Under the pieces are notes generated by a model. The model did not search any database and was not told where the DNA came from. It saw only the letters and a program-made list of their open reading frames with translations. From positions 7,077,489 through 7,141,488 of the forward strand of contig CM119265.1 in NCBI GenBank assembly GCA_051294375.1: a stretch of DNA of 64,000 bases, given 5' to 3'. The stretch is from Paraspadella gotoi (lineage: Eukaryota > Chaetognatha). The stretch's first letter is position 1; each line of letters opens with the position of its first letter. Shown piece after piece: positions 1 to 10,066 of this stretch. Both the position numbers and the translations under genes were made by a program.

Positions 1-896
1 ACGTAAGTCACTTTACTAATAAATTAATTTTTTTTAAAATATAGTTTCATTAACTTACCTATAAAAACCAACAAAATGGGACACCACCTGTAAGTGATAC
101 CTCGAATGATCGGAAGTACTGTGTAAGTGAAGTTTTGGGACAATTCCAGGGGATAATCAGAGAATGTATCGTTGAGATCTCCAGAAAATAAAGGTCGATG
201 AGAAATACATCTGCGTTAGATAAAAAAAGTATCCTAACAGGCTAACTCTAAAAATATCTATTTAAACAAAGTTAACTTCACCTGTTATTCGATCCGTTCG
301 GATACTTTTCAAAAATCATCGGTAAGTTTAGTGCCGTTACAATGAGGCTGATCGATGTGATAATGATGAATCTCCTTCTTTTTCCAATTTTTCTCTCAAC
401 CTTCTTTGGGTAGGGCGAGTGTACATTGTACAATTATTAAATAAATTCATCCATAAAATCGAATTGAACATTAAACAAAATTACTCGAAAGGGAAAAAGG
501 ACGCCGCTCGCTCTGTCCAGCGTCAGCGCTGCGATAATACAATTGCTTGCACCTTCAGTGGTGCTTAAAGCGAAGTTTGGAATTCGACAGGCGATGGAGG
601 AAAGAACGAATGGCCAACCATAAAAGGCAGCGATTAATGTTTTCAATGTGACGTTGATTGAATCTGTTATGATTAAATATCAGTTGAAATGATAATATTT
701 TGAGAAATTAAACTTCAACTCTACCGTAAACCGCCGTTGTTAGAAGATAAGGTGCCGAAGGGGAATCTTTTAATGAAGGTCTAGTCATTATAAATATGGC
801 CAGAAAGTTTCCAACGTAAGCGACGATGGTAGACAAAGGAAAAAGAATAGTTTCCACTTTAAAGGGAATAACGATGTTTGGTTTTTGGAAATCCAT
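1..896 (-). CDS. Rhodopsin-family (class A) GPCR, 5' part; continues past the window edge
   Basis: Four exons can be chained on the minus strand with matching phases: 896-725, 663-485, 403-282 and 210-59; a fifth begins after an acceptor near position 10. The predicted protein has a short N-terminus (about 12 residues), TM1 with the conserved Gly-Asn (YVGNFLAIF), TM2 with an Asp after the first exon junction (AVYDSINVTL), an extracellular Cys before TM3, a TM3-end LDR motif in the DRY position, TM4 (FIIITSISLIVTALNLP), an ECL2 Cys and the start of TM5. This is the class A layout. TM6 and TM7, which would carry CWxP and NPxxY, lie outside the window, so subfamily and ligand cannot be assigned. 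Met at 896 is the first in-frame ATG of exon 1; a further upstream exon is possible. Family assignment is fairly secure. Confidence 0.75.
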
Positions 897-1201
897 TGAA
901 AATAAGCCACATGTATACTATGTTAGTTATATGATCGTTGTTTTAATTTTTAAGTTTCAAAACCACTTGTTGCAGGCATAAAAGTGCAGCTTTGAAATTT
1001 CCCAGTCCTTTTTATTTTTCTACCAAGCACCGATAAGAAAATTGTTTCGATCCATGCAAAAAGTTTCAAGGATTTACCTTGAATATAACCAATAATCCAA
1101 CAAATCTACTTGGTATTTATAAAACAAAGTAGTATTGTATTAATTTCTTTATCAAAATCAAATCCTTAAAGTTTATCATCTGTTTCGATAACTAAAAAGT
1201 T

Positions 1202-1273
1202 AGGGGACACCCGGGTTTGAACCGGGGACCTCTCGATCTGCAGTCGAATGCTCTACCACTGAGCTATATCCCC
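1202..1273 (-). tRNA. tRNA-Cys (anticodon GCA)
   Basis: The reverse complement folds into a 72-nt cloverleaf. The acceptor stem pairs GGGGATA with TGTCCCC and the discriminator base is T. The D-arm holds an A-box (TAGCTCAGTGG), the anticodon loop reads CTGCAGA with anticodon GCA, and the T-arm contains GGTTCAAACCC (B-box). There is no intron and no encoded CCA. A TTTTT run immediately follows the 3' end on the minus strand and would serve as the Pol III terminator. Confidence 0.96.
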
Positions 1274-1707
1274 TTTGCTGGTATCATAACTTCAAAAACT
1301 TTACTTATGGCTTAAAGCAGTATTATTTTTATAATTACATTTATAAATAGTTGTAACTTTAAAGAGCTTAATTTTGTTTTATTATTCGGTCAATAATAGA
1401 ATCGTTATTATGGCGTTTCTTCGCTTTTGGCATCGGTAAATTATTCTTAAAAGGCGCTCAGCCTCGAACAAAAGATCGCGCGCCTTTTGGCTTTTCCTCT
1501 TCCCAGCGACGGCCTGGCGACAATCCTCGTTATGGCCTCTGTCCGGGAATCCCAGACGCTCCGGCGACCAACTCACTTCTAATTTTCTTTGTTTCAATGT
1601 CTTAAAATTGTTTTTCCAGTTACGCACAAAATTATGAGAAAACTAACTTAAGTTTTCCGTTAAAAAGTCCATTCGTAACTTTCAATTGTCTAATCCTGAA
1701 ACCAATC

Positions 1708-3594
1708 ATGAAAGAATCTCCGAAAACTTGCTCCACTCAGCCTCCCCCTCAGCCGGAGGAAATGGACATTGTGGCGGCGACGCAGTTCGGTTTCATCGAT
1801 CGCTGTCGCCAACTAATCGAGTCAAAGGTGGCTGACGTGAACCAGGTCGACTCCGAGGGCTGCTACCTTCTCCACTGGGCGGCGATTAACAACCGGACGC
1901 AGTTAATCGAGTACTTCATCTCTATCGGCGCCGTCATCGACCAGATCGGCGGCGAGCTGGAGGCGTCGCCGCTCCACTGGGCGACTCGTTCCGGTCATCT
2001 AGAAACTATCGTTCTGCTGATGAAGCACGGCGCCGACCCCATGATTCTCGACAAAGAGGGTCTCAACTGCGTCATGGTTTCCGCCGCCTTTGGCCACAGC
2101 CACTGTCTCGCCTACTTGGTCGCTAAGCTCGGCTCCGAGCTCGACTTAGAGGCCAAGGACTATGAGGGGCGGACGGCGGCGATATGGTCGGTGTGCCGCA
2201 ACGTTGATCCTAACCCAGTTCGCCTTCTCCTCAACTACAATGCCAACTTTGACGTCCGCGACTCGAAAAACCGCTCCCCGCTTCACTGGGGCGTCGTCGT
2301 GGGTGGCTACGAATCCCTCCGTCTCATCCTCGACACGAATCAGGTTGACCCGGATCATCGCGACGATGAATTGATGACGGCGGAAGATCTGGGAATCAAG
2401 AGCCGCCAGCCCGATCTCGTTGCCTTGCTGCGCGCGAATGCTTGGCGTCGGGCTCGTCGGGAAGGACGCGGTCCCGCCGAAGGACGCCTTCGCTCGGCCT
2501 TGAACCATGTCCGCTACGATCAAGAGGCCCAGGCCAAATTGGTCACCTTCACCCCTGGTCTATACTTTCTCCTCATCGGCCTCGTCCTGGGTACTTCCAT
2601 TTCTTACTGGGCTAAAGCCTTAGTGTTTTTTCTTATGTTTCTCAGCGTTCAGATTCCGCTTCGCTTGTTCGCCGAACGCAACGTCTTTCTAGAACGATTG
2701 CCTATTGCCCTCTCCTTGGGTACCAAGTTCTGGATGTACTGCACGTTCTTTTATTTCAGCTACGAGCTGCGCTCCAGGAAATTTTACGTAGAATTTCTGA
2801 TTTGGTTCCTGCTTTCCTGTTGCTTCTACTTCTTCGTCAAGGCGGCGCGGAAAGACCCCGGTTATATCGAATCCTGTCGGACGACGGACAAGTCGCTCGT
2901 CAACGAGCAAATCCTTCGACTCTGCGAAAATCCTACCGAAGACTCGAGTCCACCCGACCTACACGACTTCTGCTTCACTTGCCTTATCCGACGTCCGCTA
3001 AGATCGAAGCACTGCGTCGTCTGCGACAAATGCGTGGCACGATTCGATCACCACTGTCCATGGATCAACAGTTGCGTCGGTGACGGGAATCTCCTTCACT
3101 TCATGGCCTACCTCTTCTTTCTCGACATTAATCTCTTCTGGGCCATGTTCGGAGCCGTGCAGTATTCGAGGACCCAAATCGAGGGTCCGCTGGAGTGGCA
3201 CGGAGACTTTTATGGCGTCTTTGCCATTGTGGTAGAGCTAGCCCGTGCGTCACCCTGGAACATGTGGTGTTACGTAAACGCAGCCGCCTACTCCATCGGA
3301 ATTTTTTGTCTCTTTGTTTGCCAATTTTATCAGTGCTGCATAAATATGACGACGAACGAGAGGCTGCGGTTTTTCAAGTACAAACTTTTTAAGGATAAAA
3401 AGACCTCGAAATTCACGAATCCATTTACTCGAGGTTTTGTGCGCAACCTGGTCGACAATCTTAAGATTCGCATTCCTTATGTGATACAACCGACGCCTAT
3501 CGATTGGAAAAGGTGCTTTACGATCAAGGAACTTGAACTCTGCCACAACACCAAACAATGGAAAGAAAGTTCGTCCCCTGGAAAGATCGCCTGA
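1708..3594 (+). CDS. ZDHHC17: Palmitoyltransferase ZDHHC17/HIP14-like (ankyrin repeats + DHHC)
   Basis: A single 628-residue exon, close to the length of vertebrate HIP14. Residues about 20-240 are ankyrin repeats (LLHWAAINNR, PLHWATRSGH, LHWGVVVGG). They keep the Trp of the repeat that, in HIP14, binds substrate peptides (AAIWSVCRN here). Four hydrophobic segments follow in the usual 2+2 arrangement, with the Cys-rich DHHC domain between them; the active-site D-H-H-C is at residues 447-450. Downstream are a TTxE motif (TTNE, near 548) and an NPF...G...N stretch like the PaCCT motif. Known role of the family: S-acylation of substrates recruited by the ankyrin domain, at the Golgi or endomembranes. 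The start is the first ATG of the frame, 19 residues before the conserved MDIVAATQ. It has no introns although most neighbours have several. Confidence 0.95.
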   Translation: MKESPKTCSTQPPPQPEEMDIVAATQFGFIDRCRQLIESKVADVNQVDSEGCYLLHWAAINNRTQLIEYFISIGAVIDQIGGELEASPLHWATRSGHLETIVLLMKHGADPMILDKEGLNCVMVSAAFGHSHCLAYLVAKLGSELDLEAKDYEGRTAAIWSVCRNVDPNPVRLLLNYNANFDVRDSKNRSPLHWGVVVGGYESLRLILDTNQVDPDHRDDELMTAEDLGIKSRQPDLVALLRANAWRRARREGRGPAEGRLRSALNHVRYDQEAQAKLVTFTPGLYFLLIGLVLGTSISYWAKALVFFLMFLSVQIPLRLFAERNVFLERLPIALSLGTKFWMYCTFFYFSYELRSRKFYVEFLIWFLLSCCFYFFVKAARKDPGYIESCRTTDKSLVNEQILRLCENPTEDSSPPDLHDFCFTCLIRRPLRSKHCVVCDKCVARFDHHCPWINSCVGDGNLLHFMAYLFFLDINLFWAMFGAVQYSRTQIEGPLEWHGDFYGVFAIVVELARASPWNMWCYVNAAAYSIGIFCLFVCQFYQCCINMTTNERLRFFKYKLFKDKKTSKFTNPFTRGFVRNLVDNLKIRIPYVIQPTPIDWKRCFTIKELELCHNTKQWKESSSPGKIA

Positions 3595-3822
3595 CTATTT
3601 AATTTGAAAAATAAGCGATATCTAGTCAGTTAAGTTTATTGGACGGACTTCGGCTAGTTTTGTAACGGCAAACTTGATTTTGTACCGTCCATGTAAATCC
3701 AAGTTACTTTTTCAGGTTTTTACTCCGAAACATGGGCACAAAGTTTGATTGTACTTTTGATTTGAATGAAAAAACTTCAATAATTTACAGCATTGACTTG
3801 TGATTGTTTAAATTTTTTTTTA

Positions 3823-3828
3823 AATAAA
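3823..3828 (+). terminator. Possible polyadenylation signal downstream of ZDHHC17
   Basis: An AATAAA lies about 230 nt after the ZDHHC17 stop codon. It is the first exact hexamer seen downstream; no transcript end is visible from sequence alone. Confidence 0.4.
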
Positions 3829-3838
3829 GATATCTAGA

Positions 3839-4973
3839 GTCCCAATGGTACTGTACCTTAACTGTTACATATGGTCTATATATGTCTGTCCGTCCGTCCC
3901 CCCTTTTTGTATATGGGTGGGAAAGTTTCGATGGAATCGTCCGAGTGGAAATGAGTTTAAATGGATAAAACAAAAAACCTGTTTCACTAATAGATTTTGC
4001 TTATTTTTCTTTTTATATTAAATGTAAATGTAAGATTATAAATTAATCAAATATTAATCAGTAATTAATTAAATAATCAGTCAATTAATCATTTAATTAA
4101 TTATTCCAGAGATGGTATATTTCTATTTTCTTTTTCCTCCTATCAAATGAACCGTGTACACTGTACATATATTTATCAACTAATTATTTAATTAATCAAG
4201 TAAGTCAATCAATTAATCGTTATTGGCGTTATTGTCGTCGCTTTTGTCGTGGTCAGTGACGAAAAGACCTACAAAGAAACAATGGCGATTCTAATTAATT
4301 AATTAATTGACTAATTTATTAATTAATTTTAATTAATTAATTAATTATTGCTAATGATCGTGGGCAGATCCGGCATTGTTTGCTCAAATTTGTTTTGCAA
4401 TATATTCAATTTAAGTGAGTCCTAGTTTTTTACTTTTTTAATTTTTAAATTATTTTTTAAATTCTAAAATAAATTTTAATAACAAAATTAGATAAATGAT
4501 ATTTTAAATTGATATAAATTATTCAAATTTTAATTTTAAAAGTGCGTTAATAAAAAGAATGTATACATTTAAAAAAATTGTATAAAAATGTTTATTATTT
4601 TAATATTTCAATTCAATTATTTTAAGTTATGAGCAATTGAATCATTAATCCAGAACAAAATGCTTGCTATTTATTCAATAAATTATTATCAAATCAATAA
4701 AAGGGAAAAAATATGAAAAAATGAATACTGCATTTTAAAAGCTCTGTAGCTAAAAATATGAGGTTGTTTCTTACTGTTGTTTTCTTACCGTTGTTTTCTT
4801 ACCGTCTTCTGTTAAATATTAAAAAATATATAATTTAATAATTTTTTGCTTTGTTCAATTTTAAAAATTTAGGTATCGTATAAAATGGTCCATACTTGTG
4901 GGTTTATTCATGATAATAATTCGATATGGTATAGGAGCAGTAAGCTGTTATTAAGGGACAGTACCATTGGGAC
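3839..4973. mobile_element. Possible non-autonomous TIR element, 1.1 kb, AT-rich
   Basis: The left end begins GTCCCAATGGTACTGT at 3839. The right end carries its exact reverse complement at 4958-4973, and the inverted match runs inward to about 23 nt with one mismatch. The interior is AT-rich with TTAATTAA-type runs (about 4010-4350) and has no credible ORF, as expected of a MITE-like or deleted DNA transposon. I could not identify a clean target-site duplication, so this rests on the inverted repeat only. Confidence 0.4.
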
Positions 4974-5789
4974 GCACTGTACCTAAATATTTTGCGATAA
5001 CTTTGCGTTACATTCTATATATCCTTTATAGGACACTAGCCCTAAAAATGCCTGTTTAGTTTTTTTCATTAGTTTGTAACAATTTTTAATTACAAAGCTA
5101 TGAAAAGTATAGGGCGCATATAACATGTAATGTAGTTTTCTATGATTATAACATTTCTCTAAATCTTATGTACTATTATTATGTTATGGAGAATTAATGT
5201 TAATATCAATCAATTTAATTTGTGAATAGATGTCATAATAGTAAAGCACTGAATGAAGCCAATTTTCATTATTTTGTCATGTGAGTTAATTAGACAAAGA
5301 TAGGAAGATGAAGATGTGAAAATTACTTATTGTGTAGTCCTGTGATAGCCTGTTTAGTGTTTATGGAATGAATGAATAAATATTAATTTTTTTGATGGTT
5401 GTACCAATTTCATGGAAAAATCTGACAACGTTTTTGATGCCTCTTGTCCACATATATGAAAAGTTAGCTGCGACTGTTAGGACCTCTAATGGCTCAACTC
5501 TCTTTTTATGTTAATACCCCAGGAGAAATCTGATATTTTTAAAATTTATTTTAAAACTGCTAGCAGACATAGTTTAAAAACGTATGTTTACTTTTGTAAA
5601 CTTAAATTTTCATATCGGAAAGAAAATTCTACTGGACAATTTTTATTTGGCAATAATTTATAAAAACAATTTAACAGATTACAATAACAATTACGATAAC
5701 TACTTAGGAGTTAGTTATCTCCTTCATAACTCGAAAGTTATCTCAAAAACAAAATTATAAGAAAAATATTCGGCGCATTTTGAGTTAAA
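4974..5789. other. AT-rich spacer upstream of the 5790 gene
   Basis: No coding signal is seen. It contains one copy of the recurring motif GGTTGTACCAATTTCAT at about 5395-5412, which is shared with repeats elsewhere in the window, and must hold the promoter of the following gene. I recognise no specific factor sites. Confidence 0.5.
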
Positions 5790-7626
5790 ATGTCGTCGTC
5801 GTCGATTCTTGGTCTCGTCAATCAACTCCACAGCATGGAATCCTCTTTCACAGAGATACTGATGGAGGTGGGTGATGCCTTGCATATGCCATATAAATTG
5901 TAAACGCTGACTGGTTTACGATCGTTCGGATTTTTATTTCGTTCCAGGCGACGATGAAGTTGAGCTCCTTGACAGACGCGAGCGTTTTCCTCTTGCTTGA
6001 GACTCAAGAAGGTCGGAGATATTGCGGCAAACGTCATCTCTGCGACGCCTACAAAACTCAGGGTAACGAATCTCGCCTTCGAAGAGAAGTTGAATCGCTC
6101 ACTTTTTTAGCTCTACCCTTCCACTTTTTTGAGGACTCTGTCCGATAGGAAACGACGTAGAGATGGAACTGGTTCCGGGCGTGGCGGCTCTACAGGTTCG
6201 TCGTTCCGACGCCGGCGTTCACGAGGCTACTTTCGCCTCTTTGGCGGGCCCATTAAATCCCAACATCGGGGCGGGGGCTTCCAACAACCCCGTTATCAAT
6301 CACTCGAACAACCACTTTGTTGGCGGCACCGGGTTTTTGACTGGGACCCAAATCCTCGGCCGTAAACGACCCCACGGTAAGGATTATAGTTATCGTCGTC
6401 GTCTCGCCCTTTGAGTCGACGGACTTTCATCTCCCCTTTATTTTTTTTCAGACGCGAGTCCCTTCAATCAAATTTCGTCCCCGCGTAAACAGTTTCGTTC
6501 ATCCGCGGATCTGGGCGTGGCCATGCCGCCCTATGTCGCCAAGTCGGGTGGGAATTTCGAAACTGCTGTCTTTTCTTTCGGTCCGCTTTCGAATATTCAC
6601 ATTTTAGTTTCTACAGCCTCCCTTTTTTTTCATACGGCAGCTCACGAAGTGACGATGACGAACGTGACGATGGGGACGGGGATCGACGTCGCATCGGCCA
6701 TCGACGATGGCGAAGTCGTCACCGTCGACGTCAAGAAGGAAGACGAGGAGAAGCGTCAGGTGAATGAGTCAATCGACTTTTTGCTTTTCGTTTTGTCGAG
6801 AATGTTTAGACTTTTCCCTTTAACGCGCAGAGATCCGGTTTCGAGGAAGAGGTTTATTTGGACGAAAGAACGGGCGACAAGGTTCACCGGCGGAACAATC
6901 AGGTGGGGGGGGGATTTTGACTTGACCTGACCCTACAGGTTATTTCTTTTAAGAAGCAGCGAGATTTTTATGTTCTTCACTTTTCTTTTCTAGTCTTCGT
7001 CGCACGGCTTCTCTCCCGGTGTTTCTTCGGCTTCCGGTGAGTCAATTACTAAGTTTCCCCGGCGCCGCTGTATTCTTTCCATTACATCCGGGCGCTTTAT
7101 TTTCCCCGTTAATTGCGATTGTCGAGGCTTCAATACTAAAACCGACGCCTTCCTCGATTCCTTCACTCGAAAAGCTGCGGTGGAGCAACTCTCCCTCGAA
7201 CAGAAGCTGGAGATCCTCAAGGGTTTGGAGCCGGAAGCCTTGACGCGCCCTGGAGCCGTCGACACCGAGGAGTATCTCGTCTTTCAAAAGGTGAAACTGG
7301 TGTCAGGGATCGAGGGAGTCGAATGAATTAAAGAAATCCTGAGCGATTCATCGTATGACTTTAATTAATCAATAATTATTTGTTTCAAGATTTGCTACGA
7401 GTTTTGTCGCGCCTGCGCCTTGGAATGCCCCGTCGAAGAGGAAGATGTAGACGCCTTCTTCGACTCAAACTTCAATCGGTTTGTGACCACCTTTCCAAAG
7501 CTGAACACCAGCGTCGACGTCCTTTACCTCATGCGACTCTTGACAAAGAGGAGTTATAAACAATATTTGAAGACTCGGGGAAAGCGGAAAAACGATCACT
7601 CCAAAATGTCCAGCTTTTTTACTTAA
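5790..7626 (+). CDS. Unrecognised protein, 383 aa, nine exons; possibly nuclear
   Basis: Exons 5790-5867, 5948-6062, 6149-6376, 6452-6547, 6641-6759, 6831-6902, 6994-7036, 7127-7290 and 7390-7626 join without a phase break into 383 residues. I do not recognise the family. The N-terminal 65 residues include LSSLTDASVFLLLETQEG, which resembles the beta-strand part of a MADS domain (LSTLTG-type sequence in SRF) but lacks the basic DNA-binding helix. The middle is low-complexity and Asn/Gly-rich. Residues about 285-383 look like a folded C-terminal domain containing CYEFCRACALECP followed by an acidic stretch, hydrophobic helices and a basic tail (KTRGKRKND). Basic clusters (GRKRP, SSPRKQF, the tail) would suit nuclear localisation, but that is inference. 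Spacing to the next gene on the same strand is 264 nt. Confidence 0.75.
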
Positions 7627-7890
7627 AATTCCGTTTGTGTCCTCGATTCGATTTTCAGATGAGTTGCTTTTAGTTTATTTATTTTTCTGATCTCTGATTT
7701 CCACTCAGTCTGAGGCATTGCAGTCGATTATGTGTGCATTCTTTTTATCAAATGTCAATCGATTTTACATAGATTATCAGTCGGCTTTACCGATAATGAA
7801 ATTTTTTCGTCGATTATTATTCGATGATTTTATGAGTTGCTCCTTCAACCGTTTCTGACAATATTCTGAGAATATGGAATTTTTCACAAC

Positions 7891-9641
7891 ATGACGTTAA
7901 CAACAGAAGCTAGATCTTCACTTGAATCATATTCTGGCATTGACGCACCATTTTCGTCCAGAATAACAACTTCCCCAGAAAATGCCACGCCTTCAGGCAC
8001 ACAATCCACTAACACTGCCGCATTCACCAGAAATGCCGTCGACGCGCGAACTTCGAACCGCGTTGGGCGAAACCGGACGCGCCGCACCATCAACGCCGGT
8101 CGCCGCTCGCGACCGGATGCGGCGCCGGAAAGCGTGGCTCGCGCCGTGAACGCCAGTTGCGACGCCGGCGACGCTCGACCATCCACGAGAGGTCCGGCTA
8201 CGACCGGGATCGTTGAGGCCTCAGGCAGCGAGCCTTTTCGGGCCGACCTGGAGTACGTCGGGTTCGTCTCGGCGATTTGCTTTCTACTGAGCGGCGTCGT
8301 TTTACTTCTGGTCGGCGTCGTCATGACTCTTACCATAGACGTCGCGCGCGTCAAGGTCTGGACTTTTATTGGTATTATCTCAATTAGCTTGATAACCTAA
8401 TTCTCGATGTTCGCGTTTCCCAGTCGCTTCAGCAATCGTCAAAGTCGTCGCAAACCTATTTCGGGCCTCAAAAGATTGCTTCGGCCTTATTGGGACCGAT
8501 CTTTCTTGTCATCGGTAAAGTTTTTGTAATTTTTAATTTTAAGTTATTCCCTTTCGTCACTTTACCGAGAAATCACGATTGTTTATTTTTAGGCGGTGTT
8601 ATGGTGATGGGCGGCATGGCTCACGTTCACATGAGGCAAAAGCGGCAACCGCCTTCGGAAGAACCGCAGGTGCCGCAAGCTGCCGTCTGTTTTCTCCTCT
8701 GCGGAATAGTCATCCTCGTTTCTGGACTCGTCATGGTCATTGCTAAGTATGAATCGAATTGAATCTAATTGAATTAAATGGAATCTAAAAAACTAATCCT
8801 ATTTCATTGATCAATTTGCAGGCACTCATTGCAAGCATTTATGCCGTCGAAAAAATCACAGGCCGTCATGGGCCCGGTCTTTCTCATCATGGGAACGATC
8901 ATGGTTTTGGGCGGACTCGCGAACATTCGCTCGACTAACGGAAAGTCTGGTGAAAGACCCGATCCTGTCGAAGAACTCGTGACGGCGCCGACAGGGACGC
9001 AGGCGGCGGCGGGTGGGATGGAATTGGAATCTGAAGAGGGCGGGAATGAAACCAACGCTTCGGAGTCGGTCGGCCAGACGCGTCGGCGGAGACGGCGAGT
9101 TCGAGCACGCAATCGTACTGTCTCCGAGAGCGACGCGGACGCCCGCGATCACAATCAGATGCCCGTCGACGCTCGACCCGACCGTCCTCGGCGTCACCGA
9201 AGCCGTCGCGCTTCTCGTCCAGCCTCCAACGCTCGCTTGCCCGCGTTTCGTCTACCGCCTTTGCCGGGTTTTCTCCGCTTGGAGCCGTCCACCGTCTCCT
9301 CCGCTACGGCGCGCCGTCGCCTATCGTCTTGGCCACGCATCGCCGCCCGCGATCCTCCCCCCTACTCGGCCGCGCCGCCAACTCCCCCGTCCGACTTTGG
9401 CCTCTCGCCGGAAACGCCCAACCTCGAAGCGCCGCCATCGTACGAGGCAGTCCTCGTTGAGAACGAACGAGCCGCCGTCGCGCCCCCTAGTGTCGAATGC
9501 GTCGCTATCGATGCCTCTGCCGCAGCCGTGGAAAACGCTGGAGAGTCGCTGGACGCCAGGATTTTATTGACCAACAGGGTGCTCGAACCATTGCCGACCT
9601 ACGAAGAGGCTATGGGGAACTCGAGGTCCAGCGCGGTTTAA
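7891..9641 (+). CDS. Four-TM protein of two repeated two-helix units with C-terminal PY motifs
   Basis: Exons 7891-8355, 8424-8514, 8593-8746 and 8822-9641 give 509 residues. The N-terminal 115 residues are polar, Thr/Ala/Arg-rich and probably disordered. Two related membrane units follow. Unit 1 (about 122-197) has CFLLSGVVLLLVGVVM, then VKSLQQ, then LLGPIFLVIGGVMVMGGMAHV. Unit 2 (about 212-272) has CFLLCGIVILVSGLVM, then AKHSLQ, then VMGPVFLIMGTIMVLGGLANI. The cytosolic-looking tail holds an Arg-rich run near 320-340 and three PY motifs: PPPY (415-418), PPSY (441-444) and LPTY (494-497), the class bound by WW domains of NEDD4-type ligases. The GPxFLxxG helix loosely recalls small vertebrate two-TM proteins such as PIRT; I would not assign it on that. 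Function unknown. The first intron uses a weak donor (AAG/GTCTGG). Confidence 0.82.
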
Positions 9642-9732
9642 AAAAGATCTCTCCATTCTTTAGTAGACGTAGTATTTTCGATCTATTATTGTATTGTAAT
9701 CGATCGTGATCTCATGCTCTCCCCTCTTGCCA

Positions 9733-9738
9733 AATAAA
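9733..9738 (+). terminator. Polyadenylation signal of the four-TM gene
   Basis: AATAAA about 90 nt after the stop at 9641. Confidence 0.6.
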
Positions 9739-9741
9739 AAT

Positions 9742-10066
9742 GGCATGAGTTCGATATCTTCAATTTTTTTCTCGTTTCATCGCCAATTTAGCCATTTTTT
9801 ACATTTACACAGTATTCTACTAGTTTTTTTTTATTTGTGCCTGATGAAATTAATGACAAATTAAAAGTCATTTATCCAAAACGTAGTTCAGCAATTATTT
9901 ACCAGAATGTCGATTTGTCGATTTTTTTTTTGTAGCTTGATATGGAATGTTTTTTACATCGATATTTATTGGCAGTGCTTTGAGCGTCGCTACTCCATTT
10001 TATTGTTGAATAAAAAATGTTTGTACCTTTTCACGAGATTCTCATTTGAGAGCATGGTTACGAACG
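9742..10066. other. Short AT-rich spacer and presumed PHKB promoter
   Basis: No coding signal. An AT-rich stretch leads directly into the PHKB start; an upstream non-coding or short coding exon for PHKB cannot be excluded. Confidence 0.4.

Noticed and set aside
1382-1627. 81-aa minus-strand frame between tRNA-Cys and ZDHHC17
   Set aside because: Uses a non-ATG start, has no recognisable domain or splice partner and lies where the ZDHHC17 promoter should be.
2146-2523. 125-aa antisense frame inside ZDHHC17
   Set aside because: Lies wholly under conserved ankyrin-coding sequence; composition mirrors the GC-rich coding strand.
7884-8354. 156-aa antisense frame over the four-TM gene's first exon
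   Set aside because: Shadow of the GC-rich sense exon; the sense strand has splice continuity to three further exons.
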